This document shows, in pieces, positions 8,594-17,371 of a stretch of DNA of 64,000 bases. Under the pieces are notes generated by a model. That model saw only the letters and a list, made by a program, of their open reading frames with translations, did no database searches and had not been told where the DNA came from. Both the position numbers and the translations under genes were made by a program. The first letter of the stretch is position 1; the number at the start of each line of letters is the position of its first letter. The DNA comes from Candidatus Gastranaerophilales bacterium (GTDB lineage Bacteria; Cyanobacteriota; Vampirovibrionia; Gastranaerophilales; Gastranaerophilaceae), in NCBI GenBank assembly GCA_944322845.1, contig CALUQE010000004.1:62001-126000 (forward strand). The letters run 5' to 3'.

Positions 8594-9508
8594 ATGGACA
8601 GCAGAGAAAAAGAGTACATAGAATCCTTTAAAACATACCTCAGTGTGGAGAAAAATTTTTCTTCTCACACCTTAAGCGCGTACGAATCTGATGTTGTAAG
8701 CTATGTTCTCTGGCTCAACGACACCAGCTGCGTTGATGCTGATTTTAACAAACTCAGAGAATATCTGCATTTTATCCAGAGATTTGATTACAAAAAGACA
8801 ACCATTGCAAGAAAAGTCGCTGCCATAAGAACTTTCTATAAGTTTTTGTTCAGAGAAAGATACATAGAATCAGATCCGGCAATATCACTATCTGCACCTA
8901 AAAGACCTAAATCTCTGCCAAAATTTCTAACACCGGATGAAGTGGAACAAATTTTGAATAATGTTAAAATTGACACTCCGGCAGGGTTCAGAAACAGAGT
9001 AATTCTGGAACTTTTATGGGCTACGGGAATGCGTGTTTCCGAACTAAGCAATCTCAATTTCGGCGACCTGAATCTTGATGAAAATGAAATACGCGTTTTC
9101 GGTAAAGGTGCAAAAGAACGTATTGTACTTATGTCAGACAGGGCAAAGGGATATCTCATCCAATATATTAATTACGCTAGAAAACTGCTTGCACCGGGGT
9201 ATGATATCGGAGAAACGACAGACAATTCACCGCTTTTTATAAACAATACCGGATACCGGCTTCAAAACAAAACGATAAGAAAAGTTATCAATGAAACCGT
9301 AGAAAAAATAGAGCTTCCTAAAAAAGTTACTCCTCACGTATTCAGGCACAGTTTTGCAACCAAGCTTATAGAAAACGGAGCTGATTTAAGAGTTGTGCAA
9401 GAGCTTTTGGGTCATGCCGGAATTTCTAACACCCAGATTTACACCCACATTTCCATGAAGCATATGAAAGATGTTTACGAAACTGCCCACCCTCACGGTA
9501 AAGAATAA
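8594..9508 (+). CDS. Tyrosine recombinase, XerC/XerD type
   Basis: 304 residues, normal for Xer recombinases. An N-terminal SAM-like core-binding domain (residues 5-90) is followed by the catalytic domain with Arg147 (ATGMRVSEL), Lys171, His248-x-x-Arg251 (HVFRHSFAT), His274 (LLGHAG) and nucleophile Tyr283 (QIYTH). Xer enzymes resolve chromosome dimers at dif; similar enzymes move small elements. The ATG at 8594 is preferred over a TTG at 8576. A tandem array derived from tRNA-Pro follows immediately. Whether it is the housekeeping enzyme or acts on that array is open. Confidence 0.9.
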   Translation: MDSREKEYIESFKTYLSVEKNFSSHTLSAYESDVVSYVLWLNDTSCVDADFNKLREYLHFIQRFDYKKTTIARKVAAIRTFYKFLFRERYIESDPAISLSAPKRPKSLPKFLTPDEVEQILNNVKIDTPAGFRNRVILELLWATGMRVSELSNLNFGDLNLDENEIRVFGKGAKERIVLMSDRAKGYLIQYINYARKLLAPGYDIGETTDNSPLFINNTGYRLQNKTIRKVINETVEKIELPKKVTPHVFRHSFATKLIENGADLRVVQELLGHAGISNTQIYTHISMKHMKDVYETAHPHGKE

Positions 9509-9511
9509 GAA

Positions 9512-10139
9512 TTCCATAATCCTGAAACGTTCGAATCGTAAATACAATACACAAAAAAAGAAGCCGAAGGGCTTCTTCTTTAAAATGGTCGGGATGACAC
9601 GAGTGCTACGCACGTAGGCAAAATAGTCGACAGACATAAGTAAATTTCCAAGCCTGTTTTACCCCTGCCCTGTCTGTCTCAAAGATACAGTTCCATAATC
9701 CTGAAACGTTCGAATCGTGAATACAATACACAAAAAAAGAAGCCGAAGGGCTTCTTCTTTAAAATGGTCGGGATGACACGAGTGCTACGCACGTAGGCAA
9801 AATAGTCGACAGACATAAGTAAATTTCCAAGCCTGTTTTACCCCTGCCCTGTCTGTCTCAAAGATACAGTTCCATAATCCTGAAACGTTCGAATCGTGAA
9901 TACAATACACAAAAGAAGAAGCCGAAGGGCTTCTTCTTTAAAATGGTCGGGATGACACGAGTGCTACGCACGTAGGCAAAATAGTCGACAGACATAAGTA
10001 AATTTCCAAGCCTGTTTTACCCCTGCCCTGTCTGTCTCAAAGATACAGTTCCATAATCCTGAAACGTTCGAATCGTGAATACAATACACAAAAGAAGAAG
10101 CCGAAGGGCTTCTTCTTTAAAATGGTCGGGATGACACGA
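9512..10139. repeat. 179-bp tandem array carrying tRNA-Pro 3' ends (3.5 copies)
   Basis: Anchors repeat at 9585, 9764, 9943 and 10122, giving an exact 179-base period; another anchor (TTCCATAATCCTG) repeats at 9512, 9691 and onward. Each unit holds the last bases of tRNA-Pro with CCA (TGGTCGGGATGACACGA on the plus strand), the tRNA terminator hairpin, a small CTACG/CGTAG hairpin and a ttttACCCCtgccctg stretch. Each also carries a 14-base copy of the T-arm in inverse orientation (ACGTTCGAATCGTG). Units differ by only a few bases, so the array is recent or homogenised. It contains no convincing gene. Confidence 0.9.
10091..10118 (-). terminator. Terminator hairpin of tRNA-Pro
   Basis: A 12-bp stem (AAAGAAGAAGCC / GGCTTCTTCTTT) with a four-base loop directly follows the tRNA on the minus strand and ends in a T-run. 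The same hairpin recurs in every unit of the 179-bp array. Confidence 0.75.
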
Positions 10140-10199
10140 TTCGAACGTGCGACCCCCTCGTCCCAAGCGAGGTGCGCTACCAAACTGCGCTACATCCCG
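10123..10199 (-). tRNA. tRNA-Pro (UGG anticodon)
   Basis: The minus strand folds into a full cloverleaf: acceptor CGGGATG/CATCCCG, D-arm GCGC AGTTTGGTA GCGC, anticodon stem CCTCG/CGAGG with loop CTTGGGA (anticodon TGG, plus-strand CCA at 10163-10165), T-arm CACG TTCGAAT CGTG, and an encoded CCA. Total 77 bases. Its 3' end is the seed of the adjacent tandem array. Confidence 0.97.
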
Positions 10200-10350
10200 A
10201 TATTAAGTTTTCAGTTTTTCTTTGAGAAGCGCAGTTTGGTCTATCTTCTAAACGGCTCAATCGAGCCTCCGGCTCTTCATTCGCCTGCCCCATTGTCAAC
10301 GTGCCACCGGCACCTTTCCAACGGGAGACCCTGCTACATCCCGATATTAA
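10189..10350. repeat. Duplicated 5' flank of the tRNA-Pro gene
   Basis: GCTACATCCCGATATTAA occurs at 10189-10206 (tRNA 5' end and upstream bases) and again at 10333-10350. Between them lies GCGCAGTTTGG in plus orientation, a piece of the tRNA D-arm in inverse sense. AACGGCTCAA also occurs twice (10251, 10379). This looks like the scar of rearrangement at the tRNA. No gene is seen between the tRNA and 10481. Confidence 0.6.
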
Positions 10351-10480
10351 TTAAATTTTCAAACTTTGCTACGTATTGAACGGCTCAAAGTGCATGACTA
10401 TTCTACGTTAAACAAAATTATAAATCAACCCTTCTTTTTTATTTCAACTTTTACTATTTACCCGATACCCCTCTTTGATG

Positions 10481-10486
10481 TATAAT
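10481..10486 (+). promoter_or_regulatory. -10 element close to the acetolactate synthase start
   Basis: TATAAT is followed by nine bases and then the ATG at 10496. The leader would be absent or only a few bases long, and no Shine-Dalgarno can fit. Confidence 0.45.
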
Positions 10487-10495
10487 ACCCGTAAT

Positions 10496-12106
10496 ATGAC
10501 AAATCTTTTACAGGTCAAAACTTCAGCATCCGCTCTCGTAGAAACACTGCGGGAACTCGGGGTAGACAGTATCTTCGGTTATCCCGGCGCTTCTGTTCTA
10601 AGCATCTACAATGAACTCTCAAAAGAAAAAAGCATTAAGCATTTTCTTGTAAGACACGAACAGGCAGCCGTGCACGCCGCGGAAGGATATGCAAGAGCAA
10701 GCGGAAAAACAGGCGTTGTTCTCGTAACTTCCGGCCCGGGATTTACCAACACTATCACCGGTATTGCAAACGCTTATGCGGATTCTACTCCGCTCGTGGT
10801 TCTTGCAGGCGATGTTGCAGTTTCCACGCACAGTGAAAAAGTTTTTCAAAAAGTTGATATCAAAACCGTTGCAAAAACCTGCTGCAAAAAAGTTTTCACC
10901 TTTACTAAAGATGACAATATCTCAGCACTTATAAAAGAAGCGTTCAGAGAAGCGGAATCCGGAGTAAAAGGGCCTGTTGTCGTTGCTCTGCCGAGAAATT
11001 TACTGGAAGCGGAAGCAAAAACATTTGATGAAAGTTTTGATAAAGAAGATTCTCCAAGTTTGCCTGATTTTGAAAATAAAATGCCGGAATTTATCAACCT
11101 TGTAAATGCTGCGCAAAATCCGCTTCTTCTGGTCGGCGGCGGGTGTATAGACGCCTTTGCGGAGATTGAGCAGTTTGTATCAATTTTGCAAATTCCCGTC
11201 GTATCAACGCTTATGGGTATCGGGATTTATCCTTCCGAAAATAATCTTTATCTCGGCATGATAGGACTTAACGGAGTGGATTCCGCAAATGAAGCGCTGA
11301 GCCAGTGCGACCTTTTAATCGCTTTAGGAACAGCGTTTTCCGACCGTTCAACCTGCAAGAAAAATGATTTTGCAAAAAACTGCAAGGTAATATCGGTTAA
11401 TATCAAACAGTCAAAAAGAAAATTCGAACTCCAAATTAATTCTGATGTAAAGCATTTTTTGAGACAATGTATAATCAAAAAAAATAAATTCAAAACGCGC
11501 GACAGATGGCGCATGGAAGTTGATTTATTTAAAGAAGAATTGACCCCGCAGGAAGAGCCGCCGCACTGTCTGCATTCTTCTGTTGTGCTGGAAACTTTAT
11601 CCGAATATACAAAATACTACGAGCCGGTTGTTGTAACCGATGTCGGGCAGCATCAAATGCTTACGGCACAGTTTTTTAATTTTAACAAGCCGAGAAAATT
11701 CATAACCTCCGGAGGGCTAGGCACAATGGGCTTCGGGCTTCCTGCCGCAATAGGAGCGCATATCGCAAAACCGGACAATCTGATTTTGAATATTACGGGG
11801 GACGGCTCTTTCCAGATGAATTTGCAGGAGCTTGCAACCTGCAGAGAGCATCAAATTCCGGTGAAAATTATTATTATGAATAACAGTTATCTCGGAATGG
11901 TTCGCGAAATGCAGGAAAAACTGTACAATACCCGCTATCAGGTTGAAATGATTAATCCGGATTTTACAAAGATAGCGGAAGCGTACGACCTTTTTGCAGT
12001 CAGAGTAAAGGAAATAAATGAACTGATTCCGGCGCTTGAAAGGGCAATCAATCATCCGGGAACGGCAATTGTTGATATAGTTATAGATTCGTTTGAGAAT
12101 ATATAA
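10496..12106 (+). CDS. ilvB: Acetolactate synthase, large (catalytic) subunit
   Basis: 536 residues from the ATG at 10496. This ThDP enzyme condenses two pyruvates to acetolactate (or pyruvate with 2-oxobutyrate) in valine/leucine/isoleucine synthesis. GYPGA near residue 28 and RHEQAAVHAAEGYAR carry the catalytic glutamate; GDGSFQMNLQELAT is the ThDP-binding motif with its magnesium ligands. The length is near the family's usual 550-590. No regulatory subunit (ilvN) or ilvC follows, so a catabolic or related ThDP enzyme cannot be excluded. A strong bidirectional terminator follows. Confidence 0.85.
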   Translation: MTNLLQVKTSASALVETLRELGVDSIFGYPGASVLSIYNELSKEKSIKHFLVRHEQAAVHAAEGYARASGKTGVVLVTSGPGFTNTITGIANAYADSTPLVVLAGDVAVSTHSEKVFQKVDIKTVAKTCCKKVFTFTKDDNISALIKEAFREAESGVKGPVVVALPRNLLEAEAKTFDESFDKEDSPSLPDFENKMPEFINLVNAAQNPLLLVGGGCIDAFAEIEQFVSILQIPVVSTLMGIGIYPSENNLYLGMIGLNGVDSANEALSQCDLLIALGTAFSDRSTCKKNDFAKNCKVISVNIKQSKRKFELQINSDVKHFLRQCIIKKNKFKTRDRWRMEVDLFKEELTPQEEPPHCLHSSVVLETLSEYTKYYEPVVVTDVGQHQMLTAQFFNFNKPRKFITSGGLGTMGFGLPAAIGAHIAKPDNLILNITGDGSFQMNLQELATCREHQIPVKIIIMNNSYLGMVREMQEKLYNTRYQVEMINPDFTKIAEAYDLFAVRVKEINELIPALERAINHPGTAIVDIVIDSFENI

Positions 12107-12112
12107 TAAATG

Positions 12113-12146
12113 AGCGGGTCGGACTTGAAATCAAGTCCGACCCGCT
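12113..12146. terminator. Bidirectional terminator between ilvB and ferredoxin
   Basis: A perfect 16-bp stem (AGCGGGTCGGACTTGA / TCAAGTCCGACCCGCT) with a two-base core sits between two convergent genes. Confidence 0.85.
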
Positions 12147-12166
12147 TCATAAAAGATTATTTAAAA

Positions 12167-12343
12167 TTATTCAACTTCGATTGCAGAAACAGGGCAAGCG
12201 TTAGCTGCTTCTTTTACGCAATCTTCGTTACCTGCGATACCTGAAGCTGTTACTTCTGCTTTATCTTCCACATGAAAAACTGCGTCGCAAATTGATTCGC
12301 AAGCGCCGCATCCGATACAAGAATCATTAATTGTTACGTTCAT
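12167..12343 (-). CDS. Small 4Fe-4S ferredoxin
   Basis: 58 residues. CIGCGACESIC near the N-terminus gives the first three cysteines of a 4Fe-4S cluster and a late CPVSAIEVE gives the fourth; a second lone Cys (EDCVKEA) precedes it. It is a cytosolic one-electron carrier, a natural partner for the pyruvate/2-oxoacid:ferredoxin oxidoreductase encoded at 36-39 kb. The start has a strong ribosome binding site (AAAAAGGAGAAG). It is convergent with ilvB. Confidence 0.92.
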   Translation of the reverse strand: MNVTINDSCIGCGACESICDAVFHVEDKAEVTASGIAGNEDCVKEAANACPVSAIEVE

Positions 12344-12447
12344 TTCATCTTCTCCTTTTTATATTAATTATCGGTGCAAATTAATCACACCTTGAGATTT
12401 ACTTTTCTGCTAACAAGCATTCTTATTATACACTTAAATCCGAAAAA

Positions 12448-13629
12448 TTAAAATAACCAATCGGATATTCTCTTCGCAATTGAATCAAAGCCTATTTCAA
12501 TGCCCAGATCTTTTGGTTCAACTGCCGGTGAGTAATAAAGCACCGGAACCTGTTCTCTTGTATGATCAGTTCCCGGAACCGTAGGGTCGCATCCGTGATC
12601 TGCTGTTATTACAAGAAGGTCATTCTCTCCGATTAGCGGAAGAATTTTTGTCAGGTATCTGTCAATTTCTTCAATAGCTTCGCCGTAACCCTTTGCATTG
12701 TTTCTGTGACCGAAAAGCATATCTGTATCTACAAGATTAGTGAAGATTATTTCTCTTTCATTATCCGTAATATTTACACCCAGATACTTAATGCTTTCTA
12801 AATCAAGACTTCCGTCAAGCGCTTTTACGGTAAGCTCCAGCCCCTCTTTATTTGAACCGGTATGGATTGCGTGAGTTATGCCCGCTTTTGAGAAAATATC
12901 TTCAATTTTCCCGATACCGATGACTTTTGCACCCGCGTTTTTAACCTTATCTAAAACAGTATCTTTAGGCGGTGCCATCGAATAATCTCTTCTGTCTTTA
13001 GAAATTCTTGTCGGCTTGCCGTCCATAATTTTGTAAGGCCTTGCAATGACTCTTGCAACATTGTAGCCGCCTTCATCAAGAATTTTTCTTGCAATTTTGC
13101 ACCAGTCATACAAAGTTTCCAGAGGTATCATATCCGTATCAAGAGCAATCTGGAACACGCTGTCTGCAGAAGTATAAACAATCGGATATTTTGTTTTGTG
13201 ATGTTCGTCGTTTAACTGTTCAATAATTGCAGTTCCGCTTGCGGGAATATTTGCAAGAACTCCACCGCATCCGGTTTCTTCAATAAATCTGTCAATAAGT
13301 TCTTTCGGGAAACCTTGAGGAAATGTCGCAAACGGCCTTTCGGAAACAAGTCCCGCAATTTCCCAGTGGCCTGTTGTAGTATCTTTGCCCTTGGATTTTT
13401 CTCTCAAAGTTCCGTATTGCGCAGTCGGACTGTCAGTCTTTTTAACCCCTTTAAAATCCTGAATATTTCCTAACCCCATTTTTTCAAGGTTCGGCAAATT
13501 AAGTCCGCCGTTAAATTCACACACATTCTTTAGCGTATTGCATTCTTTTATATCGCCAAATTCTTCACAATCAGGCATTGCACCTATTCCCATTGAATCG
13601 ATTACAACAATTATTGCCCTTTTTTTCAT
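12448..13629 (-). CDS. deoB: Phosphopentomutase
   Basis: 393 residues, the usual length. DeoB interconverts ribose/deoxyribose 1- and 5-phosphates in nucleoside salvage. VIDSMGIGAMPD at the N-terminus and TADHGCDPT near the C-terminus are metal-binding blocks of the alkaline-phosphatase superfamily; KGKDTTTGHWE contains the phosphorylated threonine region. A TAGGAGGAA ribosome binding site precedes the ATG. No other deo genes are nearby. Confidence 0.96.
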   Translation of the reverse strand: MKKRAIIVVIDSMGIGAMPDCEEFGDIKECNTLKNVCEFNGGLNLPNLEKMGLGNIQDFKGVKKTDSPTAQYGTLREKSKGKDTTTGHWEIAGLVSERPFATFPQGFPKELIDRFIEETGCGGVLANIPASGTAIIEQLNDEHHKTKYPIVYTSADSVFQIALDTDMIPLETLYDWCKIARKILDEGGYNVARVIARPYKIMDGKPTRISKDRRDYSMAPPKDTVLDKVKNAGAKVIGIGKIEDIFSKAGITHAIHTGSNKEGLELTVKALDGSLDLESIKYLGVNITDNEREIIFTNLVDTDMLFGHRNNAKGYGEAIEEIDRYLTKILPLIGENDLLVITADHGCDPTVPGTDHTREQVPVLYYSPAVEPKDLGIEIGFDSIAKRISDWLF

Positions 13630-13683
13630 AACATTCCTCCTAAACTGATTAAATTATACCATAATTCAAGAGTTAAAATTAGA

Positions 13684-14352
13684 TTACCAGAATGCTTTCG
13701 GCATCAAGCGTTTATAAAGCCAAATTTCTGTATTATCATAAGTTAAGTCAAATTCTGACGCGAGTTTTTCATCCACGCCGATTGCACGAATCGAAAGATT
13801 TATTTTTGAGCAGGCTTCTTTTAGTTTATGATACCCGCTGATTACATCCTCTTTTGTCGTTTCATCCCCGAAATGCGTATTTGAAATTACTCCTGTGAAA
13901 TTATACTGCCCGTTTGTACCGCGTGCAAAATCTACATATTCTATAATGTTTTCAACAGTTGAAGTCTCAAACTTGGCAGTATTAACCACAAGATAAATTC
14001 GGAGATTCTTTTCTTCTCTGATATCGGTCACAATATCAAGAATATCAAGCCCGCCTGCGCCATAGCCGACATCAATAATTATATCCCCTTCCTGTGAAAG
14101 ACAATTAATCTGAGCCGGAGTTACATAACTTGCAGCTTCGCCGAGCCCGAAGTTATCAGGCTGGGTTATAACGTTTATTCCCATATCGCGCAGCTCTTTT
14201 GCAATCGGGCGCAATGTATAAGCCGGCTCCACCGTGTCCAAATCGACAAGCGTTACGGGTTTATTCATTTTTGCAAACTGTCTTGCACGATTAATTGATG
14301 TTTCCGATTTTCCGCTTGCATAAGCGCCGGCATAAACTTCTACCACTCTCAT
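13684..14352 (-). CDS. P-loop ATPase of the MinD/CobQ-like group
   Basis: 222 residues. YAGAYASGKSE (residues 7-17) is a deviant P-loop, followed by VDLDTVEPAYTLRP, which resembles the switch region of SIMIBI ATPases, and DIIIDVGYGAGGLD as Walker B. It may take part in cofactor or metal-protein maturation or partition-like processes; the specific role is not recognised. The ribosome binding site is CGGAG. It lies head to head with ribE. Confidence 0.65.
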   Translation of the reverse strand: MRVVEVYAGAYASGKSETSINRARQFAKMNKPVTLVDLDTVEPAYTLRPIAKELRDMGINVITQPDNFGLGEAASYVTPAQINCLSQEGDIIIDVGYGAGGLDILDIVTDIREEKNLRIYLVVNTAKFETSTVENIIEYVDFARGTNGQYNFTGVISNTHFGDETTKEDVISGYHKLKEACSKINLSIRAIGVDEKLASEFDLTYDNTEIWLYKRLMPKAFW

Positions 14353-14445
14353 TTATAATTCTCCGTTTAATACTATTTTATAACAAGAAAAGCCAATATT
14401 TAATCCTATAATTTACCATATCTATACATTTACCCCCGAACATGG

Positions 14446-14451
14446 TATAAT
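14446..14451 (+). promoter_or_regulatory. Extended -10 placed for leaderless ribE
   Basis: TGGTATAAT (extended -10) is followed by six bases and the ATG at 14458. An ATACATTTACCCCC word lies just upstream. No FMN riboswitch leader is possible in this arrangement. Confidence 0.55.
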
Positions 14452-14457
14452 GGGCGC

Positions 14458-15087
14458 ATGTTCACGGGAATTTCAGAAGAAAAAGGCAAAATCCAATCTA
14501 TCGGAAATGACTACATTATTGTTAAATGCAGCAGGGTCTTAGAAGGAAGCAAAACAGGCGACAGCATTGCCGTTAACGGAGTCTGCCTTACTTTAACCGA
14601 ATCCGGAAAAGATTTTTTCAGGGCTGACGTTTCGCCTGAAACTTTTAAAGTGACTGCCCTTGGCTGTCTCAAAGCAGGAGATTCCGTGAACCTTGAACGC
14701 GCCTTGCCGGCAGACGGCAGGTTTGGCGGACATATTGTTCTCGGACACGTTGACGGAATCGCAAAAGTTGTTTCAGTTGTTAAAAATCATGAATTTTTCG
14801 ATTTAATAATTGAACTAAATCCTGATGAAATTCGTTATATAGTCAGAAAAGGTTCAATTACCGTAGACGGAATAAGTCTTACGGTTGCTGAAATAACGGG
14901 TGAAAGAGTAAAAATGGCGATTATTCCGCACACATTTGAGAATACAAATCTCTCAAATTTAAAATACGGAGACTTTGTAAATATTGAAGTTGATATTCTG
15001 GCTAAATATGTTGAAAAATTTTTATCAACGAGTGATAATGGGTCAGGTATAAGCATGGATTTTCTTGAAAGAAACGGGTTTTGCTAA
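14458..15087 (+). CDS. ribE: Riboflavin synthase, alpha chain
   Basis: 209 residues, normal length. The enzyme dismutates two 6,7-dimethyl-8-ribityllumazine molecules to riboflavin. MFTGI-E-G at the N-terminus is the signature, and two homologous lumazine-binding barrels are visible (about 1-97 and 98-195, the second containing GHVDG and GISLTV). Its stop codon lies just before the ribBA start, so the two are cotranscribed. ribD and ribH are not in the window. Confidence 0.95.
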   Translation: MFTGISEEKGKIQSIGNDYIIVKCSRVLEGSKTGDSIAVNGVCLTLTESGKDFFRADVSPETFKVTALGCLKAGDSVNLERALPADGRFGGHIVLGHVDGIAKVVSVVKNHEFFDLIIELNPDEIRYIVRKGSITVDGISLTVAEITGERVKMAIIPHTFENTNLSNLKYGDFVNIEVDILAKYVEKFLSTSDNGSGISMDFLERNGFC

Positions 15088-15089
15088 TT

Positions 15090-16295
15090 ATGACAAATCA
15101 ATTTAACACAATCGAAGAAGCATTAGAGGATTTCAAAGCCGGCAAACCTATTATAGTTGCCGATGATGAAGATCGGGAAAACGAAGGTGATTTGATTTGT
15201 TCCGCACAGTTTGTAACTCCGGAGCTTGTAAACTTTATTACAAAAGAATGCCGCGGGATTGTGTGCCTTGCAATTTCTAAAGAAATTGCAGATCAGCTTG
15301 ATTTGCCGCAAATGGTTGAAAAAAATACCGAAAGCATGCAGACAGCTTTTTCACTAAGTATTGATGCGCACCCGAAGTACGGAGTAACTACGGGTGTTTC
15401 TGCGTTTGACAGAGCAAAAACAATAGAAGTTGCAATAGCACCTGATGCGCAGCCTTCCGATCTTCGCAGACCGGGGCATTTGTTCCCGTGTGTTGCAAGA
15501 AAAGGCGGAGTCTTAAAAAGATGCGGCCACACGGAAGCGGTTGTTGATCTGGCAAGACTTTGCGGTCACAGAGAAGCCGGAATTATGTGCGAGATTATGA
15601 AAGATAACGGCGAAATGGCGCGCAGGGACGATTTGCATGCCTTTGCCGAAAAACATAATATAAAATTCATAACGGTTGCTGACTTAATTGCTTACAGAAT
15701 TAAGCGTGAAACATTTGTAAAACGAGAGATTGAAGTTTTTCTTCCGACACAGTTCGGAGATTTTAATATCGTAGGCTACACCGATACAATAACCGGCTGC
15801 GAGCATGTTGCTCTCGTAAAAGACGACGGATCGGATAAAATTCCGCTGATTCGTGTTCACAGCGAATGCCTGACAGGTGATATTTTCCACAGCCTCAAAT
15901 GCGACTGCAACTGGCAGCTGCATACGGCTCTTAAAATGATTAACGAGTACGGAAAAGGCGCTTTAATTTATATCAGAGACCACGAAGGCCGAGGGATAGG
16001 CTTGATTAATAAGCTTAAAACGTACAAACTTCAAGAGCAGGGGCAGGATACGGTAGAGGCCAACGTTTCTCTCGGTTTTGCACCTGATTTAAGAAACTAC
16101 GGAGTCGGTGCACAAATTATTCTTGACCTCGGATTCAATAACTTTAACCTCATAACAAATAATCCGAAAAAAATTATCGGATTGAAGGGTTACGGACTTA
16201 CAATACACGAAAATATTAACCTGAAATCAGAAGTTAATAAGTATAATGAACGCTATATAAATACAAAGCGTGAAAAAATGCATCATCTAATGTAA
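15090..16295 (+). CDS. ribBA: Bifunctional DHBP synthase / GTP cyclohydrolase II
   Basis: 401 residues from the ATG at 15090. The N-terminal half (about 1-200) is 3,4-dihydroxy-2-butanone 4-phosphate synthase, with DDEDRENEGD binding magnesium. The C-terminal half is GTP cyclohydrolase II, with HSECLTGDIFHSLKCDC holding the zinc cysteines and RDHEGRGIGL the catalytic loop. Together they feed both branches of riboflavin synthesis. It follows ribE after two bases, consistent with an operon. Confidence 0.96.
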   Translation: MTNQFNTIEEALEDFKAGKPIIVADDEDRENEGDLICSAQFVTPELVNFITKECRGIVCLAISKEIADQLDLPQMVEKNTESMQTAFSLSIDAHPKYGVTTGVSAFDRAKTIEVAIAPDAQPSDLRRPGHLFPCVARKGGVLKRCGHTEAVVDLARLCGHREAGIMCEIMKDNGEMARRDDLHAFAEKHNIKFITVADLIAYRIKRETFVKREIEVFLPTQFGDFNIVGYTDTITGCEHVALVKDDGSDKIPLIRVHSECLTGDIFHSLKCDCNWQLHTALKMINEYGKGALIYIRDHEGRGIGLINKLKTYKLQEQGQDTVEANVSLGFAPDLRNYGVGAQIILDLGFNNFNLITNNPKKIIGLKGYGLTIHENINLKSEVNKYNERYINTKREKMHHLM

Positions 16296-16307
16296 AAAGG
16301 ACTATTT

Positions 16308-17300
16308 ATGACAGACATGACGTATGAAACAGAATTATTAAACGGCAATATTTCAAAAATCTTTGCAGGTGTGTACAATGATTTTAAAGCAAAGGCTGTA
16401 AGTGATTATAAATTTGAACTTGAGCCGCTTTCATACGAAGAATTTATTGATGCTGTCGAAAAAAAATACATGCAATGCATTGTGCTTAAAGAAAATGATA
16501 TTCCGACAGCGTTTCTTGTTTACACAACTTCAATTTCCGAAGCAGTAGAATTAAACCTTATACACTGTCTCGGAACAGAAGATGAGACTACAAAAGTTAA
16601 GTATCTTATCGAAAAATTTCTTGAATTAACAGCAGAAGAACGTCAGAATAAAGTAGTTTCGTATCCGATGATCGGACATCAGTCAGTTTTCACTGCAGAA
16701 ATTGCAAAATTCGGGTTTAAATACGTAGGACAGGCTATTTTGAGATTTATGATGGGCAACGCTTCATCAGAAAGAATTCTTGAAAACATGAAATTATCCG
16801 AAAGACCTGACGATTATAAACTTGTAAGCTACGATGATTCTTATAGAGAAGAAGCAATAAGAATTATCCATGAATCTTTTCAGGATACACAGGATGCCCT
16901 GTTTGATCCGAGATTTAAATCAATAGAAGGAACGGAAGATATTATTAATAAAATTGTTGAAAATGTATACGGCGAATTTCTGCCGGAAGTTACTTCCGTG
17001 CTTTTATACAAGGATTCTCCCGCCGGATTTGCGTTTGCCAACGTAACCGGAGGTGATATTGCCAACATTCCTCTTGTTGCAATTGAAAAAGAGCACAGAG
17101 GGCATGGTTTTTCAGAACATTTGTTAAATCGTTCAATCAAAACCGTCATAGATTGGACAAAAATCGGAAAGAGAGTTTTTAGCGAGATTAACGTTACGAC
17201 TGAGACTAACAATTATAAAGCGTTGAAAATGTACCGTAGAATCGGATTTAGAGAAGATTTTTGCTATCCTCAGGCGTATCTTTTGCCAAAGAAAAAATAA
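16308..17300 (+). CDS. GNAT-family N-acetyltransferase
   Basis: 330 residues. The C-terminal half contains AIEKEHRGHGFSEHLLNRSIK, which fits acetyl-CoA-binding motif A (R/Q-x-x-G-x-G/A), and NNYKALKMYRRIGFRED, motif B, of GNAT enzymes. The N-terminal half may be a degenerate second GNAT fold. The substrate is unknown. It starts 12 bases after ribBA with AAAAGGA as ribosome binding site, so it may belong to the riboflavin operon. A 9-bp hairpin at 17328-17349 follows. Confidence 0.8.
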   Translation: MTDMTYETELLNGNISKIFAGVYNDFKAKAVSDYKFELEPLSYEEFIDAVEKKYMQCIVLKENDIPTAFLVYTTSISEAVELNLIHCLGTEDETTKVKYLIEKFLELTAEERQNKVVSYPMIGHQSVFTAEIAKFGFKYVGQAILRFMMGNASSERILENMKLSERPDDYKLVSYDDSYREEAIRIIHESFQDTQDALFDPRFKSIEGTEDIINKIVENVYGEFLPEVTSVLLYKDSPAGFAFANVTGGDIANIPLVAIEKEHRGHGFSEHLLNRSIKTVIDWTKIGKRVFSEINVTTETNNYKALKMYRRIGFREDFCYPQAYLLPKKK

Positions 17301-17371
17301 ATACACTACATGGTTTAAATACTTATATTTTACTTTCAGGTAAAATATTCTGAGAAAGAGAAAGGAGAAGT

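Noticed and set aside
9386..9637. Minus-strand open frame of 83 codons across the recombinase end and first array unit
   Set aside because: It overlaps the recombinase's conserved C-terminus in antisense and runs into the tandem repeat; no ribosome binding site or protein-like composition.
9512..10139. CRISPR array
   Set aside because: The repeats are 179 bp long without unique spacers and contain tRNA sequence; no cas genes are in the window.
10122..10379. Plus-strand open frame of 85 codons over the tRNA-Pro
   Set aside because: It reads antisense through the tRNA gene and its rearranged flank; similar spurious proteins are common artefacts over tRNAs.
14400..14458. FMN riboswitch before ribE
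   Set aside because: The -10 sits six bases before the ATG, leaving no leader; no RFN-like blocks seen.
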